This document shows positions 36,477 through 45,846 of a stretch of 64,000 nt of DNA, one piece after another (position 1 is the stretch's first letter; every line of letters starts with the position of its first letter). Both the position numbers and the translations under genes were made by a program. The notes beneath the pieces are model-generated. The model had not been told where the DNA came from. It was given only the letters and a program-made list of their open reading frames with translations, and ran no database searches. Origin of the DNA: CAVQRC01 sp963715045 (GTDB lineage Bacteria > Planctomycetota > Planctomycetia > Pirellulales > Lacipirellulaceae). The stretch spans positions 434,001 to 498,000 of the forward strand of contig CAVQRC010000004.1 in NCBI GenBank assembly GCA_963715045.1. The letters run 5' to 3'.

Positions 36477-37793
36477 ATGTCACTTTCCGTCTCCATCCTT
36501 CGGCCGAGTCTCGCGCTCCTGGCGGTACTGGCCTTCGCGACGTCTCCTCCTCGAGCCTGGAGCCAGGAAGAAGGCCCCGCGGATACTCCTGCCACCGACG
36601 AGCCCAACACCGACGAGCCGAACACCGAAGAAACTGCGAACCCCGAGCCAGCCGACGAGGACGAAACGCCGGACGATCCGTTTGCGATTCCCGAAGGCGA
36701 TGCCGAAGAGCTCGCCGGATTTCTGCAAGGACTTTCCAATGCCCGACCCGAAGACCGATCTCGAGAGGGTATCAAGGAATTCGGGCGAAAGCTGAGTGCC
36801 GCCTTGATCGGTGCTTCCGATCGCCTGATCGCTGCCGAAGATGCCCAGGAAGAAGACCTCACGCTCGCGATCGAATCCAAGTTCAATGGCCTGCAGATCG
36901 CCGAATTCGTTCAAGTTGAGGGGGCCGCGGCAAAGAAACAGGAGTTTATTGACGCACTCCAGAACCATCCCCGAAAGGAGCTCGTCCGCATCGCGATGCC
37001 GTTCCTGCTGGTGGCGGAAATTCAGGCGATGCCTGGCATGGATGAACCGGCCCGCAGCCAATACCTCGAGCGGGTGATTTCCTATCTGTCCGATGCCGAA
37101 CTCGGGCGCCGCGAAGTGGGACTGATCTCTGAAATCGGACAGGCGTTGGAGATGAGCGAAGACTACGAGCGGGCGGCTGACTTTTACACGCGCGTCGTGC
37201 CGTTGATGGCTGAGAGCGAAAACGAGCGGATCCGCGAGCGGTCTGTCACGTTCGCTGGCGTCGCCCGTCGCATGGGATTGCTGGGTAAGAAGATGGATCT
37301 CTCGGGCACGAGGCTCGATGGTCAGCCGTTCGATCTCGCCGAATTTGCCGGGAAAGTCGTGTTGGTCGACTACTGGGCCACCTGGTGCGGACCCTGCCGC
37401 TTGGAAATGCCGAATGTGAAGGAGAACTACCGCCGATACCACGAAAAGGGTTTCGAAGTGGTCGGCGTCAGCCTGGACAGCAGTCGAGAGCAGGTCGAGC
37501 AGTACGTCGCCACCCAGGAGATCCCCTGGCCGATTCTGTTTCACGAAGACGGCGATCCCGATGGCTGGAATCATCCTTCTGCCGTGTATTACGGGATCAA
37601 TGCGATTCCGGCGACCATTCTGGTCGATCAACAGGGGAACGTGGTGACGTTCGCGGCGCGGGGTCCGGAGTTGGGTCTGCAGCTGAAGAAACTTCTCGGT
37701 GAGCCCCTCGAGCCCGACCCCGCCGACGAGCCCGCCGAGAAAGAGCCGGAATCTCCGCAGCCGGAACCGGAGGCGGACGAACCGCCGCAGTAG
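36477..37793 (+). CDS. TlpA-like thioredoxin-fold protein, secreted
   Basis: This encodes 438 aa. A signal peptide (residues about 1-32, ending SPPRAWSQ) leads into a low-complexity acidic Pro/Glu/Thr region. A helical domain (about 70-270) includes KKQEFIDALQNHPRKELVR, and a TlpA/AhpC-TSA thioredoxin domain starts about residue 285: VVLVDYWATWCGPCRLEMP with the CxxC pair, VVGVSLDSSREQVEQY and a cis-Pro loop at NAIPATILVDQQG. The C-terminal tail is again acidic and Pro-rich. It probably reduces or isomerises disulfides in the periplasm. GAGG precedes the ATG. It is divergent from the RHS gene. Confidence 0.9.
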   Translation: MSLSVSILRPSLALLAVLAFATSPPRAWSQEEGPADTPATDEPNTDEPNTEETANPEPADEDETPDDPFAIPEGDAEELAGFLQGLSNARPEDRSREGIKEFGRKLSAALIGASDRLIAAEDAQEEDLTLAIESKFNGLQIAEFVQVEGAAAKKQEFIDALQNHPRKELVRIAMPFLLVAEIQAMPGMDEPARSQYLERVISYLSDAELGRREVGLISEIGQALEMSEDYERAADFYTRVVPLMAESENERIRERSVTFAGVARRMGLLGKKMDLSGTRLDGQPFDLAEFAGKVVLVDYWATWCGPCRLEMPNVKENYRRYHEKGFEVVGVSLDSSREQVEQYVATQEIPWPILFHEDGDPDGWNHPSAVYYGINAIPATILVDQQGNVVTFAARGPELGLQLKKLLGEPLEPDPADEPAEKEPESPQPEPEADEPPQ

Positions 37794-37927
37794 ACGTTCA
37801 CGAATCTCCGGGCGCTTTCGCGGCCGATTCCGACGTCTGCCTCAGCGACCGCATTCGCCGGCTGTGAGACACGCTCAGCGAGGTTTGGGACAGGTTATTG
37901 GTTTCTCCGACTCGAAGGACTGGAGTC

Positions 37928-38665
37928 ATGCCCCGATATGCGGCGATTCTGTTGGCCGCCGGCGAAAGCCGCCGGTTCGGTGATCAGCACTTCAAGAAGC
38001 CGTTCGTCCAGCTCGCGGGCCGGGCCGTGTGGCTGCACTCGGCCGATCGGTTCATCAACCGTGAAGACTGCGTTCAGGTGATCGTGGCGGTTGCCCGCGA
38101 CGATTGGGAGATGTTCCACGAGCGGTATGGTTCGAACATCGCGATTCTCGGCGTGGAGCCGTGCGTGGGTGGCGCGAACCGGGCCGACTCCGTGGCCGCC
38201 GGCCTGGAAAAGGTCCACGACGATATTGATTTCGTGATCGTGCACGACGCGGCCCGACCCTGTCTGGCCGAAAAGTGGGTCAACCAGGTCTGCGCCGCGG
38301 CCGAGAAGTCGCAGGCGGCGATTCTAGCTGCCCCCGTGACGTCGACACTCAAACGCGTCGGTGCCAATGGCCACGTCGCGGAAACGGTTGACCGCGAGGG
38401 TCTCTGGCAGGCCCAGACTCCCCAGGTATTCGCCCGCCAGCTGCTCGTCGACGCGTACGCCCAAAGAAGCGAATTCATCGCGACCGATGACGCCCAGCTC
38501 GTCGAGCGGATTGGCCACCCCGTGAAGGTCGTCACGGGTTCGGAACGCAATCTCAAGATCACCACCAAGGACGATCTGCGTCTCGCCGAGCAGGTCCTCA
38601 AGACGCTTCCCAAACCCAAATCCGGCCCGCTACACCCGTTTGCCGATGATGATCTGTGGCGGTAA
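37928..38665 (+). CDS. ispD: 2-C-methyl-D-erythritol 4-phosphate cytidylyltransferase
   Basis: This encodes 245 aa from ATG 37928, chosen because the nucleotide-binding motif starts directly (YAAILLAAGESRRFG) and CTGGAG lies before it. Family signatures are GGANRADSVAAGLE, IVHDAARPCL, APVTSTLKRV and ATDDAQLVERIGHPVKVV. IspD joins CTP and methylerythritol phosphate in the non-mevalonate isoprenoid pathway. The length is normal for the family, with a slightly extended C-terminus. tyrS follows in the same direction with an 88-bp gap. Confidence 0.92.
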   Translation: MPRYAAILLAAGESRRFGDQHFKKPFVQLAGRAVWLHSADRFINREDCVQVIVAVARDDWEMFHERYGSNIAILGVEPCVGGANRADSVAAGLEKVHDDIDFVIVHDAARPCLAEKWVNQVCAAAEKSQAAILAAPVTSTLKRVGANGHVAETVDREGLWQAQTPQVFARQLLVDAYAQRSEFIATDDAQLVERIGHPVKVVTGSERNLKITTKDDLRLAEQVLKTLPKPKSGPLHPFADDDLWR

Positions 38666-38753
38666 TGGTACGGGTGTTGCCCGGATCTCGCGGCCGTGAT
38701 CTACCAGCGATCAACGGTCCCCGGTGACCCTCAGCAGAAAGTGTTGCAACCCG

Positions 38754-40031
38754 ATGTCTTTTTACGCAGATCTCGCCTGGCGAGGCCTGATCCATCAGGC
38801 GACTGACGAATCTTTGGGGGACTGGCTGGCAGCTCAGCCCCGCACGCTCTATTCGGGTTTCGATCCCACCGCCGAGAGCCTGCACGTCGGTAGCCTGCTG
38901 CCATTGATGACGCTCCGCCGTTTTCAGCGGGCCGGTCATCGACCGATTGCTCTGGTCGGCGGCGCCACCGGAATGATTGGCGATCCGAGTGGCAAGAGCC
39001 AGGAACGCAATCTTCTCGATCCGGAGCAGATTGAGAGAAACGTCGTCGGCATCCGTGGCCAGATGCAGCAATTGCTCGATTTTGAGGGTGGCGACTCGGC
39101 CGCCATTCTCGTCAATAACATCGACTGGATGGGTGGCTTCGGATACCTGGAGTTCCTCCGCGATGTCGGCAAGCACTTTCCGGTGAACGTGATGATGGGC
39201 AAGGATTCGGTCAAGTCACGCCTGGGTCGTGACGACGCCGGCATCAGCTACACCGAGTTCAGTTACATGTTGCTGCAGGCGTACGATTTCGTGCACTTGA
39301 GCCAGCAACATGGGTGCGAGTTGCAGGTTGGCGGCAGCGACCAATGGGGGAATATCACGGCGGGAATCGATCTCGCCCGGCGCATGCAGGGTCGGTCCTT
39401 GTACGGCTTGACGTGTCCGTTGTTGCTCAATGCGGACGGTACGAAGATGGGAAAGACCGAAGCGGGAGCCGTCTGGCTCGATGCAGATCGGACCAGTCCC
39501 TATGCCTTCTACCAGTACTGGATCAATGTGGGTGATACCGAGGCCGCGAACTGCCTGCGGTTGTTGACGGAACTTCCCCGCGAGGAAATCGAGTCGCTCG
39601 ATCGGGCTCGGGAAGAGAACGCGGCCAGCCGCGAGAGTCAAACACGGCTAGCCGAGGAGTTGACCCGACTCGTGCACGGCGAGGCAGGCCTGGCGGTCGC
39701 CAATCGCGCGACCGAAATCTTCTTCGGCGGCGAGATTGCCGATCTCGACGACGCACAGCTCTCATCGATCTTCGCCGATGTACCCAGCCATCAGCTCGCC
39801 CGAGGCCGACTCCAGGACGAGGGCGTCAATGTTCTCGAAGCACTGGTAGAGACCGGCCTGGCGGCGAGCCGGAGTGCCGCCAGGCGAACGGTCGAGCAGG
39901 GCGGGGCGTACGTCAATAACCGCCGCGTCGAGGCCATTGATCGACAGCTCACGCTGGCCGACCTCGCCAGCGAGTCGATGATCGTGCTGCGGTCCGGCAA
40001 GAAGAAGTATGCCCTGCTGCGGACCGACTGA
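38754..40031 (+). CDS. tyrS: Tyrosyl-tRNA synthetase
   Basis: This encodes 425 aa from ATG 38754; the N-terminus FYADLAWRGLIHQAT matches the usual TyrS beginning, so the upstream GTG at 38724 is rejected. Class I landmarks: the HIGH-equivalent SLHVGSLLPL, the tyrosine pocket VGGSDQWGNITAG, and the KMSKS-equivalent TKMGKTEAGAV. A C-terminal S4 RNA-binding domain starts at about residue 355 (AASRSAARRTVEQGGAYVNN). It charges tRNA-Tyr and the gene is intact. Confidence 0.95.
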   Translation: MSFYADLAWRGLIHQATDESLGDWLAAQPRTLYSGFDPTAESLHVGSLLPLMTLRRFQRAGHRPIALVGGATGMIGDPSGKSQERNLLDPEQIERNVVGIRGQMQQLLDFEGGDSAAILVNNIDWMGGFGYLEFLRDVGKHFPVNVMMGKDSVKSRLGRDDAGISYTEFSYMLLQAYDFVHLSQQHGCELQVGGSDQWGNITAGIDLARRMQGRSLYGLTCPLLLNADGTKMGKTEAGAVWLDADRTSPYAFYQYWINVGDTEAANCLRLLTELPREEIESLDRAREENAASRESQTRLAEELTRLVHGEAGLAVANRATEIFFGGEIADLDDAQLSSIFADVPSHQLARGRLQDEGVNVLEALVETGLAASRSAARRTVEQGGAYVNNRRVEAIDRQLTLADLASESMIVLRSGKKKYALLRTD

Positions 40032-40912
40032 GGTACGCAGCGTTTTGGACCGTGGGGGCGGCACGAGCGCGGTATCGCCCCGCGGCCATCAACCGGAGCC
40101 CCCGGCTCGGCCCTCGTTGTTCTACACAAGTCAACGCTCGCGTCCTCTGACGCCCCGAACCAGGTCTTCGCAGCGATCCACAGGTCGCGATGCTCGCGAA
40201 GCACGACTTGTGGGGGCGGCTTCGAGGGAGCAAAGTCGCCGTTTGAGCGGATCAACTGCGTTGACGGGCCACCCGAGACCCAGCTTTGATCGCACCATGG
40301 CACCTTCGCGGCATGTCCCACATCCGAACCGTCCCCCGGCAAAGCGGAAGGCCGAGGGGCTCGGCAGCTTCGTCCCCCGGCAAAGCCGAGGGCTCCGGTT
40401 CGCTCGTAGTCGCCGCGGACTGCCCGAGATGTGAGGGCAACTCCGGAGGCGCCGAATCACAATCGCGCCGTGGCCCTTCATCGAAGCTCCCGGTCAGCCC
40501 TCAAGGTCCCCGCAAGCTCCTTGTCAGGGTTTCAAAGGCTGCCTATACTCCGAGCTTCCTCGTACGCAACCAGAGGAACCATCGTCACTTAGCGAGGTCA
40601 TCGCATCCCCGGACAACAGCCGCCCCAGGAACATCCGATCCTCATGGCGAAGGGGGCACGGCCCGGTGCCGGACGAACGAAACCAACACTACTTGCGTAT
40701 CTCTGCAGTGACGCGGTCTGGAATTCATGGGCGGCTCCGTTTTCAGGGCGGTCTTTGCCCGACTCACTCAGGCCGCGAAGGCCTCGCTGTTGGGTTACGG
40801 TCAGCCTGCAGAATCCTGCGTCCCATCGACCCTGACAACCGATCGACCCAGGCAATCCATCGATCCTGATCACTCATCCACCTGCTCTTTCCTGCTGTGA
40901 GGTTGAAACCGC
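40032..40912. other. 881-bp gene-free stretch
   Basis: I see no gene. GTCCCCCGGCAAAGC occurs twice (40331 and 40372), and AAGCCGAGGGCTCCGGT (40383) recurs near 14912. Near 40825-40865 there are 'ccgatcgaccc/catcgatcctg' words. The rest is plain. A small RNA cannot be excluded. Confidence 0.45.
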
Positions 40913-41818
40913 ATGGACTCTGAAGTCGTCGTCGAGACGCGTGCGTTAAGTAAGGTGTATCGCGATTTTTGGGGTCGCCAGAAGGTCCGCGCACTCAAGG
41001 CTCTCGATCTCGAGGTTCGCCAGGGAGAGATTTTCGGACTTCTCGGTCCCAACGGTTCCGGAAAGACCACCACGATCAAGCTGCTGCTTGGGCTGTTGTT
41101 TCCTACCGAGGGACAAGCCCTGGTGTTCGGCAAGGACGCCACCGACGTGGGCAAGAACGAGCGGATCGGATACCTGCCCGAGGAGTCGTATCTGTACAAG
41201 TTTCTCAATGCCGAAGAGACGCTCGATTTCTACGGGCGGCTGTTCGATATCGAGACCAAGGAAAGAAACGAACGGATCCGCCGGCTGATCAGCATGGTCG
41301 GTCTCGAAGGGGCCAAGCGGCGGCAACTCAAGGAGTATTCCAAGGGAATGACGCGGCGGATCGGGCTGGCCCAGGCCTTGATCAACGAGCCCGAGCTGAT
41401 CTTGCTCGACGAGCCAACCAGCGGTCTCGATCCGATCGGGACGCGGGATATGAAAGATTTGATTCTCAAGCTCCGAGACGAAGGCCGTACGATCGTGATG
41501 TGCAGCCATCTGCTCGCGGACGTGCAGGATGTCTGCGATCGAATCGCCATTCTGCACCAGGGCGAACTCAAGGAGCTGGGGCGGGTGGACAGCCTGTTGA
41601 CCGTGGAAGACGTGACCGAAGTGACGGCCCGGGGGCTCTCCGACGACTGCCAGGAGGAAATCCGCCAGGTGATCTCGCGGCATGGCGGCGAACTCCTCAG
41701 CATGAAGAATCCGACGTCCACCCTGGAAGACCTGTTTCTCCGGATCGTCCGCGAGAGTGAAGCCCGCCCCGGTCGCCGCGCTCCCCAGCCGGTTGACGAG
41801 AAACATCCCGCCGGGTGA
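40913..41818 (+). CDS. ABC transporter ATP-binding protein
   Basis: This encodes 301 aa. Walker A is GPNGSGKTTT. The signature region is KEYSKGMTRRIGLAQAL, Walker B is LILLDEPTSGLDP, and the H-loop is VMCSHLL. A C-terminal accessory segment after residue 220 (ELGRVDSLLTVEDVTEV) is typical of CcmA-type exporters. GAGG precedes the ATG. It starts a three-gene unit with the membrane protein at 41872 and the hypothetical at 43680, all in one direction with short or negative gaps. Confidence 0.9.
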   Translation: MDSEVVVETRALSKVYRDFWGRQKVRALKALDLEVRQGEIFGLLGPNGSGKTTTIKLLLGLLFPTEGQALVFGKDATDVGKNERIGYLPEESYLYKFLNAEETLDFYGRLFDIETKERNERIRRLISMVGLEGAKRRQLKEYSKGMTRRIGLAQALINEPELILLDEPTSGLDPIGTRDMKDLILKLRDEGRTIVMCSHLLADVQDVCDRIAILHQGELKELGRVDSLLTVEDVTEVTARGLSDDCQEEIRQVISRHGGELLSMKNPTSTLEDLFLRIVRESEARPGRRAPQPVDEKHPAG

Positions 41819-41871
41819 GCTCATCCCCTTTCCTGTTCTCCTCGCACTCCAGGTCGGAAAACTGACAGGCC

Positions 41872-43683
41872 ATGGTTCTTGAACGCCAAGCTGCACCCTT
41901 CTTGGAATGGTTCCTCGGAATCGGCGAGGGCCGGATTACGCTCGGGGCGCTGCCGACCCTTCTCGTCGTGGCCTTTGTGCTCGGAGTCGGCGCGCTGGTG
42001 GTCAGCTTTCTTGTCTGTTTCGTCCGCTACGGCCCGGTCAAGGCGGGAGATATCGTCTACCGTGTCACGTCGACCGGTGCCCGCGAATTGTTCCAGCTTT
42101 CGCCGCGGCGTATCTGGGCGCTCGCCAAGCTGGCCGTGCAGGAATCGATCCGCCGGCGGATCTGGGTCGCGGCCGTGGTGTATCTGGTCATCCTGCTGTT
42201 TGCGACCTGGTTTATTCCCAAGTCTTATCGCGATTTGAGCGAGCTGTATTTCACGTTCGTGCTCTCGGCGACGACGCTCTTGATCCTGGCCACCGTATTG
42301 TTGCTCAGCACGTTCAGTCTGCCGGCGGACATCAAGAACAAGACGATTTATACGGTGGTGACCAAGCCGGTGCGGGCAGGCGAAATCGTGCTGGGGCGGA
42401 TGCTCGGATTCGCGATCGTGGGGACGGTGCTGCTGGTCTTGATGGCGATCTGCAGTTATGTCTTCGTGATTCGCTCGCTCGATCACGAGCATCAGGTCGA
42501 GACGGCCAGCCTCAGGAAACAAGACAATGACGACGGAAGTTCGGGGGGCAGCCAGGGGCGGTCGACCCTCGACGCCGATCATCGGCATGGCGTCTACACC
42601 AACGCCGAGGGGAAATGGGGCGTCGAGCCGAACTATGGGCACACCCACCGCGTGTACGAGTCGGGGGGCGTGACGCTGCTCGGTGAGCCGTTGGGGTACG
42701 TCCAGGCCCGCGTGCCGTACTACGGCAAATTGAGATTCCGCGACCGCTCCGGGAACGACGCCGCCGAGGGGATCAACGTCGGCAACGAGTGGCAGTACCG
42801 GTCGTTTATCGAGGGACGCTCGCCGGCCGCTGCCATCTGGACCTTCGACGACGCACGCGCTGTCCTGGATGACGATAAGCTCAACCTCGAACTCATCGTC
42901 CGCGTGTTCCGGACTCACAAAGGCGTCATCGCGCAGGGAATTCGCGGACTCATCTACCTTAGAAACCCCGTCGACGACGTCCGTACGGCCGATCGCATCT
43001 TTACTGCCCGGGACGCCAGCATTGACCGCTTTACCTTCAACCGCGAACTCGAGGACACCAACGGCAATAAGATTGACCTGCTCGACGACCTCGTCAGCGA
43101 GGACGGTCGCATCGAGGTCTGGGTCAAGTGTCTTGATCCCGGCCAGTACTTCGGCTTCGCCCAGGCCGACTGTTATGTCCGCCTCCCCGACGCCGATCCG
43201 GTCCTCAACTTCTGCAAAGCCCAGGTCAGCATCTGGGTTCAGATGTTGATCGTGATCGCCGTCGGCGTGGCCTGCAGCACGCTTGTCAATGCTCCCGTGG
43301 CGATGCTGTTTACTGTTTCGTTCGTGCTGCTAGGATTCTTCCGCGATTCATTCCTGAAGATCGCGACGGCCCAGAACTACGGTGGGGGGCCCGTCGAATC
43401 GCTGGTGCGGATCTTCAAGCAGATGAACATGATCTCGCCGCTCGACGAGGGCGTCGGAACGACACTCGTCAAGAGCATCGATTTCGTGGTGACCAAGTTG
43501 ATGTGGACCGTCGCTCAGGTGTTGCCCGACTTCGGGCGGTTTAACACCATTCGCTACGTCGCCGAGGGCTTCAACATACCGGCCAACCAGGTCGTGCAGG
43601 ATGTGCTGATCGGCCTGTCGTTTACGGCCGTGCTGTTCGTCGTAGGATATTTCTTCTTGAGGACACGAGAGGTGGCCAAATGA
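41872..43683 (+). CDS. ABC-2 type permease with large central soluble domain
   Basis: This encodes 603 aa. N-terminal helices are at about 25-50 (LLVVAFVLGVGALVVSFLV), 100-115, 125-150 and 180-200 (FAIVGTVLLVLMAICSYVF). A soluble stretch of about 235 residues (roughly 205-440; AIWTFDDARAVLDDDKLN, RFTFNRELEDTNGNKIDLL) interrupts it, then helices return near the C-terminus (LIVIAVGVACSTLVNAPVA; VLIGLSFTAVLFVVGYFFL). This fits a NosY-like/ABC-2 permease whose central domain faces the periplasm. Its stop overlaps the next start as ATGA. The substrate is unknown. Confidence 0.8.
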   Translation: MVLERQAAPFLEWFLGIGEGRITLGALPTLLVVAFVLGVGALVVSFLVCFVRYGPVKAGDIVYRVTSTGARELFQLSPRRIWALAKLAVQESIRRRIWVAAVVYLVILLFATWFIPKSYRDLSELYFTFVLSATTLLILATVLLLSTFSLPADIKNKTIYTVVTKPVRAGEIVLGRMLGFAIVGTVLLVLMAICSYVFVIRSLDHEHQVETASLRKQDNDDGSSGGSQGRSTLDADHRHGVYTNAEGKWGVEPNYGHTHRVYESGGVTLLGEPLGYVQARVPYYGKLRFRDRSGNDAAEGINVGNEWQYRSFIEGRSPAAAIWTFDDARAVLDDDKLNLELIVRVFRTHKGVIAQGIRGLIYLRNPVDDVRTADRIFTARDASIDRFTFNRELEDTNGNKIDLLDDLVSEDGRIEVWVKCLDPGQYFGFAQADCYVRLPDADPVLNFCKAQVSIWVQMLIVIAVGVACSTLVNAPVAMLFTVSFVLLGFFRDSFLKIATAQNYGGGPVESLVRIFKQMNMISPLDEGVGTTLVKSIDFVVTKLMWTVAQVLPDFGRFNTIRYVAEGFNIPANQVVQDVLIGLSFTAVLFVVGYFFLRTREVAK

Positions 43684-45674
43684 CCGAACGCCGGTCTCAG
43701 ATTCGCTTTGTTGCCTATATTCTCGGCATCGTGGTGCTGCTGTTTCCCGTGTACTGGCTCAGCGCTCCGGCAACGACGCAGCGGCCCGGCGGCAAGCTGG
43801 CCCAACTCCGCCAGGAGTACGGGCTGGGTCAGGCGGGGCAGGGGGAGGTCGACCCGTCCAGCGAAGCGGGAAAACTGCTGACCCTCGGTCTCCGTGGCCT
43901 GGCCGTAAACATCCTCTGGAATCTTGCGGACGACTTCAAGAAGAAGGAAGACTGGACGAAGTTCACGGCCACGCTCGACCAGCTCACGAAACTCCAGCCG
44001 CACTTTATCACGTTCTGGAAATACCAGTCGTGGAACGTGTCGTACAACGTGTCGGTGGAATTCGACGATTATAAAGATCGCTACTACTACGTGCGCCGCG
44101 GGATCGACTTCCTCAAGCAGGGTTCCCGCTACAACGAAAACAATCCGCAGTTGTTGTGGGACATTGGCTGGTTTATCGGGCAGAAGATCGGCCGGGCCGA
44201 CGAACACGTCGAGTATCGCCAGCTGTTCAAGGCCGACGACGACTTTCATGGTGAAGAGCGGCGAGGCGAAGACCGCGACAACTGGCTCGTGGCCTCGGAC
44301 ACCTACGACGATGCGGAACGGTCGGTCGACGAGTTGGGTCGCGATCTCGAGAAGAAGAGCCCGGTGATCTTCTACAGCAGCGGGCCGATGGCGCTGATCA
44401 ACTACTCCGACGCGATCGAGGACGAGGGGATTCACGGCGATCGGGCCCGCACCGCCTGGATCAACGCGGGCGAGGCCTGGCAGGATTACGGCGACAAGGA
44501 GATCCGCCACTCCACGGGCGATATCCTCCAGCTCAACAGTTACGAGTCGCTGGTGCAGGAAATGGACGAGCTGGCAGCCCAAATCCGCGAACTCGATCCG
44601 GAATTGAAGGATCGGATGGTCGAGGAGCGAAAGCAGGCGCTGAGCGAGCGGGAACGCGCTGCGATGGAGATTCCGGTCGAGAAGAGAACCGACGAGGACT
44701 ATCGTTTGGCGTCCGAGGCCGAGCGGAAGATTCAAGTCTCGTATCCCGAGGTGGCTCTCCGCATTGCCGAGGAACACCCCGAGCACGCGCGGCAGGCACG
44801 GCAACTCCAGATTGAGTTCTCAAGATTGCTCAATCTGTCCACCAAGACGCGGCAGTATCGTCAGACCGCCAACTTCGAATACTGGCGACTGCGAGCCCAG
44901 TTCGAGCAGACGCCCGAAGCACTCCGGGCACGGGAATTGGTGTATCGCGCTGAGAAAGCGGTCGAGAACACCGAATTCCTCAAGGCGCGGCAACTGTTCG
45001 AAGACGGGTTCGCCCAATGGGCAATCGTGCTCGACGAGTTTCCGATCGTCAGTGACGATCCGCACACCGGCGAGGATATCGTCGAGGTCATCAAGAAATA
45101 CCGCAATGTGCTCAATCAACTCGACGAGAGCCTGCCCGACGACTTTGCGTTGTGGGACGTGATCGAAGCTCACGATACGGAAGGAGCTTTTCGCGACGCA
45201 CTCGAAGCCCGGCAAGCCCGGTTGTCGCGATCGCAAGGGTCGCCCGGTGAACAGGCGGGCGAAACGCCGGTCGAATCTGCCGCGGACGTGACTTCGGAAC
45301 CAGCGGAGGACGACGACGCCAAGGCCGTGGAGCCGACGCCGTCGACGCAGCGGACCGCGACACCGAGTCCGCCGCTCCGAAAACGGCCGACCCGCCCGCT
45401 GACGGCGAGGCAACGCCCGCCAATCCCGGACAAGTCCCGCCGAGTCAGGATCCGCTCCCGTCGACGCCAGCACTCGGCGAAGCCCCTGCCCCTCCGGCCG
45501 CCGACACCCCCCCTGCCCCGCCCGAAAGCTGAAGTCCCCGAAGACGATCTCTCTGGACCACGCCGGAAATGCATGCACACCGGTCGCGGATGCTTCCCTG
45601 TTGATGGTCCCTTCACTCCAGGCAGCCGAATCTGCATAATCGCCGGTCGACTTGAGACGTGGCAGCCAGAATGA
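43680..45674 (+). CDS. Conserved hypothetical with N-terminal membrane anchor, third gene of the ABC unit
   Basis: The literal frame is 664 aa and begins in an ATGA overlap with the permease. One N-terminal helix (IRFVAYILGIVVLLFPVYWL) precedes a large helical, TPR-like region rich in aromatic residues (FKKKEDWTKFTATLDQLTK, ITFWKYQSWNVSYNVS, NNPQLLWDIGWFIGQKIG). Coiled-coil segments lie around 300-420. After about residue 550 the literal frame becomes Arg/Pro-rich. From about 45344 the alternative frame gives acidic-Pro residues (SAAPKTADPPADGEATP) and stops at 45532, which fits the upstream composition better, so one base may be missing near 45330. It is probably an accessory of the ABC system. 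The family is unknown to me. Confidence 0.65.
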   Translation: MTERRSQIRFVAYILGIVVLLFPVYWLSAPATTQRPGGKLAQLRQEYGLGQAGQGEVDPSSEAGKLLTLGLRGLAVNILWNLADDFKKKEDWTKFTATLDQLTKLQPHFITFWKYQSWNVSYNVSVEFDDYKDRYYYVRRGIDFLKQGSRYNENNPQLLWDIGWFIGQKIGRADEHVEYRQLFKADDDFHGEERRGEDRDNWLVASDTYDDAERSVDELGRDLEKKSPVIFYSSGPMALINYSDAIEDEGIHGDRARTAWINAGEAWQDYGDKEIRHSTGDILQLNSYESLVQEMDELAAQIRELDPELKDRMVEERKQALSERERAAMEIPVEKRTDEDYRLASEAERKIQVSYPEVALRIAEEHPEHARQARQLQIEFSRLLNLSTKTRQYRQTANFEYWRLRAQFEQTPEALRARELVYRAEKAVENTEFLKARQLFEDGFAQWAIVLDEFPIVSDDPHTGEDIVEVIKKYRNVLNQLDESLPDDFALWDVIEAHDTEGAFRDALEARQARLSRSQGSPGEQAGETPVESAADVTSEPAEDDDAKAVEPTPSTQRTATPSPPLRKRPTRPLTARQRPPIPDKSRRVRIRSRRRQHSAKPLPLRPPTPPLPRPKAEVPEDDLSGPRRKCMHTGRGCFPVDGPFTPGSRICIIAGRLETWQPE

Positions 45675-45846
45675 CGACGATCCATGGCTGCCCTTAGACG
45701 CCCGGTCGCCAACCCATGGATCGTGCGGACTTGGATCGTGACGTGCCAGCCCGCGGTGAATGAACTGACGAAATCTCGTTCGTGCCGACCTGATCGCCAG
45801 ATGTGGCGGCCAGGCAGCGATTTACTCTGCCAACCCCGCAAGTGCT

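Noticed and set aside
36480..37631. 383-aa minus-strand frame opposite the TlpA-like gene
   Set aside because: Antisense shadow; the plus strand has a signal peptide and an intact thioredoxin motif.
40009..40711. Overlapping short frames in the tyrS-ABC gap
   Set aside because: All are Arg/Pro/Ser-rich, lack starts with ribosome sites and change frame across the short repeats at 40331-40399.
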